From the NCBI RefSeq assembly GCF_002238045.1, contig NZ_NBYO01000001.1, forward strand, positions 372,001 to 436,000: 64,000 bases of DNA. Reading direction: 5' to 3'. The translations under genes were made by a program, and so were the position numbers. Of this stretch, positions 17,775 through 26,821 are shown piece by piece. The stretch's first letter is position 1; every line of letters begins with the position of its first letter. This stretch comes from Notoacmeibacter marinus. GTDB lineage: Bacteria; Pseudomonadota; Alphaproteobacteria; Rhizobiales; Rhizobiaceae. The notes beneath the pieces were generated by a model that was given only the letters and a program-made list of their open reading frames with translations, did no database searches and had not been told where the DNA came from.

Positions 17775-18662
17775 ATGAGCACCGAGAACAGGGACCCGCA
17801 CGACCGCGAAGTCGACGACGTCACCGGTACGGAAACGACCGGTCACGAATGGGACGGGATCAAGGAGCTGAACACGCCCATGCCGCGCTGGTGGCTATGG
17901 ACCTTCTATGCCACGATCGCCTTCAGCCTCGTCTATACCATTCTCTATCCGGCATGGCCGCTGGTGAACACCGCCACGACGGGCCTTCTGAACTGGTCGT
18001 CGCGTGGCGATCTTTCGGTGGCCATGGCCGCGCAGACCGAAGCCAATGCCGACCGCTTCAACGCGATCGAAACCAAGTCGATCGAAGAGATCGCCAATGA
18101 CGATCAGCTCCGTCCCTTCGCCATTGCCGGCGGACGCGCCGCATTCAAGGTTAACTGCGTACAGTGCCACGGCGCCGGCGCGGAAGGCGGCGCGGGCTAT
18201 CCGAACCTGAACGACGATGTTTGGCTCTGGGGCGGCACGCTGGAAGCGATCCAGACGACGCTCAATCACGGCATCCGTTATGAACAGGACGACGATACGC
18301 GCATTTCCGAAATGCCGGCCTATGGCGACGGCATCCTCGAAAATGACGAGATCCGCGATGTCGCATGGTATGTGCGCAAACTGTCCGGCCAGGAGTTCGA
18401 CGCCGAAGCCGCCGAGCGCGGCGAAGTGACCTATGTCGACAATTGTGCGGCCTGCCACGCCGATAATGGCGAAGGCATGGACGATCTCGGAGCACCGGCC
18501 CTGAACGACGCGCTCTGGCTCTATGGCGGCAGCCATGAAGAGATCGTCTCGCAGGTCCGGCAGCCGAAACACGGCGTCATGCCGGGCTGGCTGGATCGGT
18601 TGGGCGACACCACCGTCAAGCAGCTGACCGTCTACGTCCACTCCCTGGGCGGCGGCGAATAA
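17775..18662 (+). CDS. ccoP: cbb3-type cytochrome c oxidase subunit III (di-heme)
   Basis: Di-heme cytochrome c subunit that receives electrons from soluble cytochrome c or the bc1 complex. The 295-residue protein has an N-terminal CcoP domain with one membrane span (about 38-58, WWLWTFYATIAFSLVYTIL) and two cytochrome c domains with heme motifs CVQCH (128-132) and CAACH (224-228); distal methionine candidates lie in ISEMPAYGD and HGVMPGW. Last gene of ccoNOQP, followed by two hairpins. Confidence 0.98.
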   Translation: MSTENRDPHDREVDDVTGTETTGHEWDGIKELNTPMPRWWLWTFYATIAFSLVYTILYPAWPLVNTATTGLLNWSSRGDLSVAMAAQTEANADRFNAIETKSIEEIANDDQLRPFAIAGGRAAFKVNCVQCHGAGAEGGAGYPNLNDDVWLWGGTLEAIQTTLNHGIRYEQDDDTRISEMPAYGDGILENDEIRDVAWYVRKLSGQEFDAEAAERGEVTYVDNCAACHADNGEGMDDLGAPALNDALWLYGGSHEEIVSQVRQPKHGVMPGWLDRLGDTTVKQLTVYVHSLGGGE

Positions 18663-18709
18663 AAGAAACGCGATTGTTTCTTCGACCCCTTTTCAGGATC
18701 GGGAGGAAG

Positions 18710-18738
18710 AACGGCGGGGGCCACTGGCCCCCGCCGTT
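18710..18738 (+). terminator. Strong hairpin terminator after ccoP
   Basis: AACGGCGGGGGCCA (18710-18723) is followed, after one base, by its exact reverse complement (18725-18738), then TCTGTTT. A smaller hairpin AAGAAAC/GTTTCTT (18663-18682) starts right at the ccoP stop. The larger stem sits between two convergent genes (ccoP and the AGCS gene) and could stop both. Confidence 0.75.
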
Positions 18739-18783
18739 TCTGTTTGGGTTACGAAGGTCCGGAGGACCTGTGCGGGTGACGTT

Positions 18784-20250
18784 TCATTCGCCCGGTTTGA
18801 CCACTGTATCGGCCACCGCCGCATTTTCGGACTTGCCGTGTCGGGTCCAGATCGTGCCGTCGATGCGGCCCTGCAGTTCGGGATAATCGTCATTGTCGAA
18901 CAGCGGCTCGATGCCCTTCGCACGCTGGGCAAAGTAGTCCTTCGTCAGCTTCACCACCGTGCCGGAGAGCGCCAGGATCGCGATCAGATTGACCGTCGCC
19001 ATCAGACCCATCGACGCGTCGGCGAAGTTGAAGACGGTTGAAACCGCCTGTACCGAGCCCCATACGACCATGCCGATCACGGCGAGCCGCATGACAAGAA
19101 GACCGCCACGGCTGGCCAGGCCCAGATAGGTCAGCGCATTCTCGGCATAGGAGTAGTTGCCGATGATCGAGGTGAACGCGAAGAAGAAGATCGCGATGGC
19201 CACGAAATAGGTGCCGGTCTCACCGATATGGTCGGCAAGCGCCATCTGCGTCAATTCGGTGCCAGTCGTGCCGCCCGGCTCGTAGACGCCCGACAGAAGG
19301 ATCATGAAGGCCGTCGCCGTACAGATCAGAAGCGTATCGATGAAAACGCCGAGCCCCTGAACCAGCCCCTGCGAAGAAGGGTGGTGCGGAACGGGCGTTG
19401 CGACCGCCGCGATGTTCGGCGCCGAGCCCATGCCCGCCTCGTTGGAAAACAGGCCGCGCTTGACGCCATTCAGCATGGCGGCCATCACACCGCCCGCAAC
19501 ACCCCCGGTTGCCTCCTCGAAGCCGAATGCATTGCCGATGATCTGCATGAACACCGCCGGCACTTCGGCGATATTGACGATGATGACGAACAGGGCGACG
19601 GCCAGATAGGCGATCGCCATGAACGGCACCACGATTTCGGCCACGCGGGCGATGGAGCGGATGCCGCCGAAGATCACGATGCCGGCAAGGGCCGCGACCG
19701 CAAGACCGACCCAGAGCTTGGGAATGCCGAGACCGGCTTCCATGGCATCGGCGATCGAATTGGCCTGAACCGCCTGGAAGATCAGCCCGAAGGACAGGAT
19801 CAGCGCCACCGAGAAGATGACGGCCGCCCAGTTCTGCCGCAGACCGCGGGAGATATAGAAAGCAGGGCCGCCGCGATAATCGCCGTCCTCGTTACGGATC
19901 TTGTAGAGCTGCGCCAGTGTGGATTCCGCATAGGCCGTCGCCATGCCGACCAGGGCGACCATCCACATCCAGAAGATGGCGCCCGGTCCGCCGAGCGTCA
20001 ACGCGACCGCGACGCCTGCAAGATTACCGGTGCCGACCCGGCTCGCGAGACTGACCGTCAACGCCTGAAGCGGCGTAATACCGGAACTGTCGGTTTGGCC
20101 CGACGCGAAGATCACCCGGAAGAATTCGGGAAAATGGCGGAGCTGGAGAAAGCCGAGACGCAGTGTGAAGAAGAGCCCCACTGCCAACAGGCCGTATATC
20201 AGAACATAGCCCCAGAAGATGTTGTTCAGAAAATCGATGATTGCAGTCAT
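18784..20250 (-). CDS. Alanine/glycine:cation symporter (AGCS family)
   Basis: Sodium- or proton-coupled importer of alanine or glycine in the inner membrane. The 488-residue protein has about 10-11 membrane segments and AGCS hallmarks: LTVSLASRVGTGNLAGVAVA near residue 80, GGPGAIFWMW, KRGLFSNEAGMGSAPN mid-protein and SIIGNYSYAE. The ATG at 20250 gives the standard N-terminus MTAIIDFLNN and has GAGGGG about 10 bases upstream. It lies on the opposite strand between ccoNOQP and ccoGHIS, splitting what is contiguous in many relatives. Its start and ccoG diverge across 20251-20546. Confidence 0.93.
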   Translation of the reverse strand: MTAIIDFLNNIFWGYVLIYGLLAVGLFFTLRLGFLQLRHFPEFFRVIFASGQTDSSGITPLQALTVSLASRVGTGNLAGVAVALTLGGPGAIFWMWMVALVGMATAYAESTLAQLYKIRNEDGDYRGGPAFYISRGLRQNWAAVIFSVALILSFGLIFQAVQANSIADAMEAGLGIPKLWVGLAVAALAGIVIFGGIRSIARVAEIVVPFMAIAYLAVALFVIIVNIAEVPAVFMQIIGNAFGFEEATGGVAGGVMAAMLNGVKRGLFSNEAGMGSAPNIAAVATPVPHHPSSQGLVQGLGVFIDTLLICTATAFMILLSGVYEPGGTTGTELTQMALADHIGETGTYFVAIAIFFFAFTSIIGNYSYAENALTYLGLASRGGLLVMRLAVIGMVVWGSVQAVSTVFNFADASMGLMATVNLIAILALSGTVVKLTKDYFAQRAKGIEPLFDNDDYPELQGRIDGTIWTRHGKSENAAVADTVVKPGE

Positions 20251-20463
20251 GAATGCTGTCCCCTCACCTGAAATGGCAGAGCGTGTGGTCGCCCAGCCGG
20301 TACGTCGCAAGACAATCCGGCTCGTCTTCTCCCGTTCTTGGGATAGGTTTGGCCAGACGACGACCATAAATCGAAAGGGCGAATGCGCAAGCCGCGACGC
20401 AGCCACAAGTCCCTGACTTTACATGCAATTTTAGGCATATTTAATAATCGACGCAGTTCGGAG

Positions 20464-20477
20464 TTGATATCGATCAA
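20464..20477. promoter_or_regulatory. FNR box (TTGAT-ATCG-ATCAA) upstream of ccoGHIS
   Basis: Second exact match to TTGAT-N4-ATCAA, centred about 76 bases before the ccoG ATG. Class II spacing would place the start of transcription near 20512, with TAGGCA (20497-20502) as a possible -10 element. The flanking part (20410-20460) is AT-rich. Apart from this site, the 296-base gap 20251-20546 holds only the AGCS leader. Confidence 0.9.
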
Positions 20478-20546
20478 GGCGGCCGACGATAAGTGTAGGC
20501 ATGGGATGAGAAAATTGCCGACTCATGCCGATTGCCAGGAGTGAAG

Positions 20547-22121
20547 ATGTCGAGTGTTTCCGAACCGACCCGTCCGCCTCAGGAGGTTGGCCGTCATGAT
20601 GTCGAGCCCGTCAATGCAGACCCGTCGGACAAGCCGCTCTATGAAGGGCGCAAGAAAATTTTCCCGAAACGGGCCAATGGGCGTTTCCGGCAGTTGAAAT
20701 GGATCATCATGGCGGTGACGCTCGGCATCTATTATCTGACGCCGTGGCTGCGCTGGGATCGCGGCGAATACGCCCCCGATCAGGCCGTGCTCATCGACAT
20801 GGCGAATCGCCGCTTTTACTTCTTCATGGTGGAAATCTGGCCACAGGAATTCTTCTTCGTCGCCGGCCTGCTCGTCATGGCGGGGATCGGGCTGTTTCTC
20901 GTGACATCGATCGCAGGGCGCGCCTGGTGCGGCTATACCTGTCCGCAGACCGTCTGGACCGATCTCTTCCTGGTGATCGAGCGTTTCATCGAAGGCGATC
21001 GCAATGCGCGCATCCGCCTGGAAGACGCGCCCTGGACGTTCGGCAAGATCGCCAAGCGGGTTTCCAAACACGCCATTTGGATCGTCATCGCGGTTGCGAC
21101 GGGCGGTGCGTGGATCTTCTATTTCGCCGATGCGCCGACGCTTGCGGACCAGTTCATCCACGGCGAGGCGCCGACCGTCGCCTATATGACCGTCGCCGTT
21201 CTGACCGCGACGACCTACGTTTTCGGCGGGCTGATGCGCGAACAGGTCTGCATCTATATGTGCCCCTGGCCTCGTATTCAGGCTGCGATGCTCGACGAGG
21301 AAAGCCTGACCGTCACCTATAATGACTGGCGGGGCGAGCCGCGCGGTCGCGGCAAGAAGAGGAAAGCGGCCGCTGGCGTTAAAACCGGCGATTGCGTGGA
21401 TTGCAACGCGTGCGTCGTCGTCTGCCCCATGGGTATCGATATTCGCGACGGACAGCAGATGGCCTGCATCACCTGTGCGCTCTGCATCGATGCATGCGAC
21501 GATGTGATGGACAAGCTCGGCCGTGACCGTGGCCTTATCTCCTACGCCACCCTCGCCGATTACAACACCAACATGGCCATGGCGACCGAGCCGGGCACGG
21601 GTCGGATCGATCCGGACCGGGTGCATACGGATGATGGCCATGTGAAGGAGGGCTTCAGAAACTTCCGCTGGGCGCACCTGCTACGGCCGCGCACCTTTAT
21701 TTATACGGGACTGTGGGCGGCGATCGGCATTGCCATGCTGTTCGCCCTCGGTCTGCGCGACCGGCTGGAGGTGAATGTCCTCCACGACCGCAACCCGGTC
21801 TTCACGCGCCTGTCCGATGGTTCGGTTCAGAACGGCTATACGATCAAGATCTTGAACATGAAGCCGGAACCGCGCACCATACGCCTTGGCATTGAAGGGC
21901 TCGAAGGCGGAACCATTTCGGTGAACGAGATCAATGACGAGCCGGCGCGCAGTGTTGCTGTGCCGGTCGACCCGGACAAGCTGCGGCAGTTGAAGGTCTA
22001 CGTGACCGTTCCGCGCGACCAGCTACCCGACGAAACGGCGCGTTTCACTTTCAGCGTCGATGACCAGACCGACCAGGAGCACGACGAATATCGTGCCCGG
22101 TTCGAAGTACCGGAGGATTAA
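20547..22121 (+). CDS. ccoG: cbb3 oxidase accessory protein CcoG (FixG/RdxA)
   Basis: Membrane ferredoxin-like protein that acts in copper reduction/assembly of the cbb3 oxidase. The 524 residues include several membrane segments (for example from about residue 52, WIIMAVTLGIYYLTPWLR), the conserved WCGYTCPQTVWTDLF, and a double 4Fe-4S ferredoxin region (about 283-325; CVDCNACVVVCP and CITCALCIDACDDVM), followed by a C-terminal immunoglobulin-like domain. The ATG at 20547 is set by AGGAG five bases upstream. First gene of ccoGHIS, downstream of its own FNR box. Confidence 0.97.
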   Translation: MSSVSEPTRPPQEVGRHDVEPVNADPSDKPLYEGRKKIFPKRANGRFRQLKWIIMAVTLGIYYLTPWLRWDRGEYAPDQAVLIDMANRRFYFFMVEIWPQEFFFVAGLLVMAGIGLFLVTSIAGRAWCGYTCPQTVWTDLFLVIERFIEGDRNARIRLEDAPWTFGKIAKRVSKHAIWIVIAVATGGAWIFYFADAPTLADQFIHGEAPTVAYMTVAVLTATTYVFGGLMREQVCIYMCPWPRIQAAMLDEESLTVTYNDWRGEPRGRGKKRKAAAGVKTGDCVDCNACVVVCPMGIDIRDGQQMACITCALCIDACDDVMDKLGRDRGLISYATLADYNTNMAMATEPGTGRIDPDRVHTDDGHVKEGFRNFRWAHLLRPRTFIYTGLWAAIGIAMLFALGLRDRLEVNVLHDRNPVFTRLSDGSVQNGYTIKILNMKPEPRTIRLGIEGLEGGTISVNEINDEPARSVAVPVDPDKLRQLKVYVTVPRDQLPDETARFTFSVDDQTDQEHDEYRARFEVPED

Positions 22122-22122
22122 A

Positions 22123-22626
22123 ATGGCCCAGTCCGTTTTCCGTGGCGGCCCCTTTACGGGGCGGCACATGCTGATGGTGATGATCGCCTTTTTCGGCGTC
22201 GTCATTTCCGTCAATCTGACACTTGCCTTTCTTGCATCGAAAAGCTGGACCGGCCTGGTGGTCAAAAATTCCTACGTCGCCAGCCAGAATTTCGAGAAGG
22301 AGCGGGCCCTGCAGGCCGCGCAGATCGCACGCGGCTGGAAGATCGGCGCCAATGTCGATGACGGCTTTCTCACCGTTACGCTCAAGGATGGTGACGGCAA
22401 GGCGGTCGAACGCGCCACGGTCACGGCGGCTCTTACCGGCGTGATGTATGACCGCGACGACCAGATTGTCGAACTACCGCCGCTCTCATCGGGCGGCTAT
22501 GGCCGCCAGGTCAAGCTCCATGCCGGTGAATGGGTGGCCAAGCTGGCCGTCGACGCGGAAGGAACCGAACCCTGGCAGGGTTCGATCCGCTTCTCCGTTC
22601 CGCAAGGCGAGGTGGGGACCGACTGA
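22123..22626 (+). CDS. ccoH: cbb3 oxidase assembly protein CcoH (FixH)
   Basis: Small membrane protein of 167 residues needed for cbb3 oxidase assembly. N-terminal membrane segment (about 16-38, LMVMIAFFGVVISVNLTLAF) and a soluble periplasmic domain beginning NSYVASQNFEKER, the FixH pattern. The ATG at 22123 follows the ccoG stop almost directly, with GGAGG just upstream inside ccoG. The stop overlaps the ccoI start by one base. Confidence 0.95.
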   Translation: MAQSVFRGGPFTGRHMLMVMIAFFGVVISVNLTLAFLASKSWTGLVVKNSYVASQNFEKERALQAAQIARGWKIGANVDDGFLTVTLKDGDGKAVERATVTAALTGVMYDRDDQIVELPPLSSGGYGRQVKLHAGEWVAKLAVDAEGTEPWQGSIRFSVPQGEVGTD

Positions 22627-24941
22627 TGAGTTGTTGCGCGCCTGCACTGGACGCTCGTAGCGGATCGCAGGATCTGCTGGCCGACGCTGCGCGCGCGCAA
22701 CGCCTGACCGAATGGCTCCATGCCGTGCGGCAGGACAATGAGGGCATTGGGCGTCTCGTCCTGTCGGTACCGGAGATGCATTGCGGCGCCTGCATCGCGG
22801 CGCTGGAGGGCGGGCTTTCCAGTCTCGAAGGCATTCATACGGTTCGCGCCAATCTGACGCTGCGCCGCCTTATTGTGACCTTTGACAACGATGAGCCGGA
22901 CATACTCGACACCATCGAGCGCGCGGTTCAGCGCCTCGGCTATGACGCCTCTCCCGTCGATCTCGGCGATCTGGATGCCGAACGCGACCGCCAGGAGGCG
23001 CGCAAGCTTCTCATCGCGCTTGCCGTCGCCGGTTTCGCCACCGCCAACATCATGCTGCTCAGCGTCTCGGTCTGGAGTGGAGCCGCGGATTCGACGCAGC
23101 ATCTGTTCCATTTCATATCGCTGCTGATCGCCGTGCCGGCCGTCGCATTTTCTGGCCGTCCTTTCTTCATGTCGGCGCTTACGGCCGTTCGGGCCGGGCG
23201 CGTGAACATGGACGTGCCGATTGCGCTGGCGCTGATCCTCTCGCTCGGCATGAGCATCGCGCGAACCATCGTCGGCGAAGGGCATATCTATTTCGATGCC
23301 GCCGTGATGCTGACCTTCTTTCTGCTGATCGGCCGCTATCTCGACCAGCGTATGCGCGAACGGGCTCGCAGCGCCGTCATTTCGCTGACCCGTATGGCGC
23401 CGAAAGGCGCGCGGCTGGTTAGCGAGAACGGCCAGGCCGAGTGGGTGCCTGCCGATGAATTGCGGCCCGGCCATATCGTGCGACTGACGACCGGCGAAAG
23501 GCTCGCCGTCGATGCGGTGGTTCTGTCGGGCGAAGGCACGGTCGACCGCTCACTCGTGACCGGCGAAGCGGAACCGGTGGCCGCAGCGCCCGGCACCCGG
23601 CTGGAAGCCGGTGTTCTGGCCCTGTCCACACCGTTCGATCTGCGCGTCGAGAAAGCCGCCAATGAGAGCTTCCTCTCCGAGATCGCCACCATGATGGAAG
23701 CCGCCGAGCAGGGACGCGGTGAAACCGCCTCGCTCACCGACCGGCTGGCCGGCCTCTATGCCCCTGTCGTTCACGCTCTGGCGGCGCTGACCTTCGTTGG
23801 CTGGATGCTTTGGTCGACCGATATCTGGATGTCGCTCGATACGGCCGTCGCGGTTCTCATCGTCACCTGCCCCTGCGCGCTTGGCCTGGCGGTGCCGGTC
23901 GTGCACGTCATCGCGGCAGCGCGGCTGTTCGAATCCGGCATTCTGATGCGCAATGGCGACGCGCTGGAACGCCTCGCCGAAGCCGATCATGTCGTGTTCG
24001 ACAAGACCGGCACACTGACCACGGGCCGTCCACGCGTTGTCGAATGCGCGCTTGCGACCACGCGGGAACGCTATGCAGCATCGGAACTGGCACAACATTC
24101 ATCGCACCCGGCGGCGCTGGCCGTCGCCGATTATCTGCCCGACCCCGCGACACCATCGGCCGAGGCCATTCGCGAAGAACCGGCAGCGGGCATCGAAGCG
24201 CGGTTCGACGGACGCCTTGCCCGGCTCGGCCGCGCCGACTGGGTTGCGGAGATCGCAGACCGACCTGCTGACGCAGCAGCGCTGAGAAGCGGGCTGGCCT
24301 TCGCTTTCGAAGGAGACCCGCTGCGGCCGATCGAACTTGCGGAAAGCCTGCGTCCTCAAGCAGTCAGGACGGTCGAAGCCATTGGCGACCGCGGCCTGCC
24401 GGTCGAACTGTTGTCCGGCGACGGCCCCCGCGCGGTCTCCGCCATCGCCGAACGTCTGGGCATTGCCGACAGGCGCGCCGAGTGCCGGCCGGCCGACAAG
24501 CTGGCGCGGCTCGATGCACTGCGTGAAAATGGCGCTCATGTGCTGATGGTGGGTGACGGGCTGAACGATGCGCCCAGTCTTGCCGGCGCGCATGTCTCCT
24601 TCGCGCCGGGTTCGGCCTGCGATGTCGGACGTCTTGCCGCCGATTTTGTCTTTACCCGGCAAGATCTTGGCGCCGTGGACAACGCACTGACGCTCGCTCA
24701 TCAGGCGCGGCGGCTGGTTCGTCAGAACCTGACGCTGGCTATCTGCTACAATGTGCTTGCCGTGCCGCTCGCGATGGCCGGCCTCGTCACACCCCTTATC
24801 GCCGCGCTTCTGATGAGCGGATCGTCGATCCTCGTCGTCGGCAACGCACTGCGTCTGTCATCCGGCGAGCGCGGGTCTGCTTCCCACCAGGGGTTGAACG
24901 ACGCGGCGAACCCCACCGCGCAGCAGGGCTTCGCCGGATGA
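22626..24941 (+). CDS. ccoI: Copper-transporting P1B-type ATPase CcoI (FixI)
   Basis: Exports copper toward the periplasmic side for cbb3 oxidase maturation. The 771-residue P-type ATPase has a Cys-rich N-terminus, a heavy-metal-associated domain with MHCGAC (Cys53, Cys56), the TGEAEP actuator loop, the CPC transport motif (about 414-416, VTCPCALGLAVPV), the phosphorylation site DKTGTLT (Asp459) and the hinge GDGLNDAP (about 643). Position between ccoH and ccoS separates it from CopA-type exporters. ATG overlaps the ccoH stop (TGATG). Confidence 0.97.
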   Translation: MSCCAPALDARSGSQDLLADAARAQRLTEWLHAVRQDNEGIGRLVLSVPEMHCGACIAALEGGLSSLEGIHTVRANLTLRRLIVTFDNDEPDILDTIERAVQRLGYDASPVDLGDLDAERDRQEARKLLIALAVAGFATANIMLLSVSVWSGAADSTQHLFHFISLLIAVPAVAFSGRPFFMSALTAVRAGRVNMDVPIALALILSLGMSIARTIVGEGHIYFDAAVMLTFFLLIGRYLDQRMRERARSAVISLTRMAPKGARLVSENGQAEWVPADELRPGHIVRLTTGERLAVDAVVLSGEGTVDRSLVTGEAEPVAAAPGTRLEAGVLALSTPFDLRVEKAANESFLSEIATMMEAAEQGRGETASLTDRLAGLYAPVVHALAALTFVGWMLWSTDIWMSLDTAVAVLIVTCPCALGLAVPVVHVIAAARLFESGILMRNGDALERLAEADHVVFDKTGTLTTGRPRVVECALATTRERYAASELAQHSSHPAALAVADYLPDPATPSAEAIREEPAAGIEARFDGRLARLGRADWVAEIADRPADAAALRSGLAFAFEGDPLRPIELAESLRPQAVRTVEAIGDRGLPVELLSGDGPRAVSAIAERLGIADRRAECRPADKLARLDALRENGAHVLMVGDGLNDAPSLAGAHVSFAPGSACDVGRLAADFVFTRQDLGAVDNALTLAHQARRLVRQNLTLAICYNVLAVPLAMAGLVTPLIAALLMSGSSILVVGNALRLSSGERGSASHQGLNDAANPTAQQGFAG

Positions 24942-25090
24942 ACGTCATTCTGCTCCTTCTGCCAATCGCACTGATGCTGGGCTTCGCCGGCCTGGTCGCT
25001 TTTGTGTGGTCGCTCCGCAGTGGGCAGTTCGACGATCTCGACGGTGCGGCCTGGCGGGTGCTGGACGACGACACGCAGGACCGCGAATAG
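24938..25090 (+). CDS. ccoS: cbb3 oxidase maturation protein CcoS
   Basis: Fifty-residue protein: one N-terminal membrane segment (residues 2-25, with LLLLPIALMLGFAGLVAFVW), then SLRSGQFDDLDGAAWRVLDD, the highly typical CcoS sequence around GQFDDL. Needed for cofactor insertion into the oxidase. ATG overlaps the ccoI stop by four bases. Last gene of ccoGHIS. The following 249 bases (25091-25339) hold no gene; an AT-rich patch near 25180-25200 may carry the liv promoter. Confidence 0.96.
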   Translation: MNVILLLLPIALMLGFAGLVAFVWSLRSGQFDDLDGAAWRVLDDDTQDRE

Positions 25091-25339
25091 GCTGGCGGCC
25101 CGGATCGAGACCCCGTGTGCGAAGCGGACGGTCGCGAAGGCGCTCGCGCGTTCCTAGGCCAGGCAGGCCAAACGTAAAGAAAATTTTTCCAACTTTTTCA
25201 CTTGCCACGGTCGCGCTTTAACGCTCCCATACGGGTCGGTAGGATGCCGTGATCGAACCGACGATTGCGGGCATGGGTATCGGAACGGTTGGGAGGCCGA
25301 TCCGATCATTTAGCAGGATCTGGGAGGAGCCGGCCGCGA

Positions 25340-26095
25340 ATGACGGGTTATGTTATCGAGACCCGAAATCTCACGAAGTCCTTCAAGGGCTTTACTGCAG
25401 TAGACGATGTGTCGCTGCAGGTGGCGGAGGGAACCATCCACGCTCTGATCGGGCCGAATGGCGCCGGAAAGAGCACCATGTTCAACCTGATCACCAAATT
25501 TCTGCAGCCCAGCAGCGGAACCATTCTGCTGAATGGCGAGAACATAACGAAGCGCAAGCCTGCCGAGATCGCCCGCATGGGGGCGGTGCGGAGTTTCCAG
25601 ATCTCGTCGGTCTTTCCGCATTTGACGCTGTTGGAGAATATTCGTGTCGCGTTGCAGCGGAAGATGCACAATTCCTATCATTTCTGGAAATCGGAAAAGG
25701 GGCTCGACGTTCTGAACGACGAAGCCCGCTCCATCCTTGCGACGGTCGGGCTAGACGACGCCGAGCGCAATCTGGCGACCGAACTGCCCTACGGGCGCAA
25801 GCGGCTTCTCGAACTGGCGACAACGCTGGCGCTGGAGCCGCAAGTCATGCTGCTGGACGAGCCGATGGCCGGCATGGGCACGGGCGACGTTCAGCGCGTC
25901 GCCGACATTATCCGTCGTGTCGCGGAAGGGCGGACCGTTCTCATGGTGGAGCACAATCTCAGCGTTGTGGCGGACCTGTCCGACACGATCACCGTCCTGC
26001 AACGCGGCGCCGTTCTTGCTGAAGGCACGTATGACGAGGTGAGCCGGAACCCCGAAGTGATCTCCGCCTATATGGGGGCCGCCCATCATGACTGA
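25340..26095 (+). CDS. livG: Branched-chain amino acid-type ABC transporter ATP-binding protein LivG
   Basis: Cytoplasmic ATPase of a HAAT-family (hydrophobic amino acid) importer. The 251 residues contain Walker A GPNGAGKST, signature region ELPYGRKRLLELATTLALEP, Walker B VMLLDEPMAGMG and the H-loop MVEHNLSVV. The variant ABC signature (LPYG in place of LSGG) is normal for LivG. The ATG at 25340 has GGGAGGAG about 10 bases upstream; an open frame from 25265 lacks a site. Overlaps livF by eight bases. Substrate could be a branched-chain amino acid, urea, an amide or an aromatic acid; family alone does not decide. Confidence 0.93.
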   Translation: MTGYVIETRNLTKSFKGFTAVDDVSLQVAEGTIHALIGPNGAGKSTMFNLITKFLQPSSGTILLNGENITKRKPAEIARMGAVRSFQISSVFPHLTLLENIRVALQRKMHNSYHFWKSEKGLDVLNDEARSILATVGLDDAERNLATELPYGRKRLLELATTLALEPQVMLLDEPMAGMGTGDVQRVADIIRRVAEGRTVLMVEHNLSVVADLSDTITVLQRGAVLAEGTYDEVSRNPEVISAYMGAAHHD

Positions 26096-26792
26096 GTCGC
26101 TTCTAAGCGTCGAAGGCCTGGAAGCCTGGTATGACGAAAGCCACATCCTGCATGGCATGAACTTCACCGTCGGCAAGGGTGAGATCGTCACGCTTCTTGG
26201 CCGCAACGGCGCCGGCAAGACCACGACGATGCGATCGATCATGGGTCTCGTGCGCAAACGGACCGGATCGGTCCGGTTCGGCGCGGTGGAGACGATCGGC
26301 CTGTCTGCCAACCAGATCGCCCGGGCCGGGATCGCCTTCTGCCCGGAGGAGCGCGGCATCTTCTCCTCGCTCACGGTCAAGGAGAACCTGATGCTTCCGC
26401 CCGTGGTCGCCGAGGGCGGCATGAGCGTGGAACGCGTTTACGAGCTCTTTCCCATTCTGAAGGCGCGCGGGGCCAGCCAGGGCACCAAGCTTTCCGGCGG
26501 CGAACAGCAGATGCTGGCCATAGCGCGAATCCTGCGGACAGGCGCGCATCTGCTTCTTCTCGACGAACCGACGGAAGGGCTTGCCCCGGTCATCGTCGAA
26601 CAGATCGGCCAGATCATCGAGAAGCTGAAGGAGGAAGGCTTCACAATTCTTCTGGTCGAACAGAACTTCCGCTTCGCCGAAGCCGTCGGTGACCGCCACC
26701 ACATCGTGGAGCACGGACAGGTCATCGACAGTTTCGAGCGGCATGAGGTGGAAGCCAACAGAGAAAAGATAACAGGCTATCTCGGCGTTTGA
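26088..26792 (+). CDS. livF: Branched-chain amino acid-type ABC transporter ATP-binding protein LivF
   Basis: Second ATPase of the importer, 234 residues, with Walker A GRNGAGKTT, Q-loop region, signature LSGGEQQMLAIARIL, Walker B LLLLDEPTEGLAP and H-loop LLVEQNFRFA. Partner of LivG in a heterodimer under the LivH/LivM channel. Starts inside livG (8-base overlap) and ends 29 bases before the binding-protein gene. Confidence 0.94.
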   Translation: MTESLLSVEGLEAWYDESHILHGMNFTVGKGEIVTLLGRNGAGKTTTMRSIMGLVRKRTGSVRFGAVETIGLSANQIARAGIAFCPEERGIFSSLTVKENLMLPPVVAEGGMSVERVYELFPILKARGASQGTKLSGGEQQMLAIARILRTGAHLLLLDEPTEGLAPVIVEQIGQIIEKLKEEGFTILLVEQNFRFAEAVGDRHHIVEHGQVIDSFERHEVEANREKITGYLGV

Positions 26793-26821
26793 ACCGGGAC
26801 GAAACCCTTGGGAGGATTACC

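Noticed and set aside
20255-20334. Glycine-riboswitch-like segment in the AGCS leader (minus strand: GGGAGAA, a hairpin, then TTTCAGGTGAGGGGACAGC just before the start codon)
   Set aside because: The 3' part resembles the end of a glycine aptamer and the gene is a classic target, but the conserved ligand core (CGCCGAAGG-type) is absent; the region after the hairpin reads GGCGACCACACGC instead. A covariance-model search against the glycine riboswitch would settle it.
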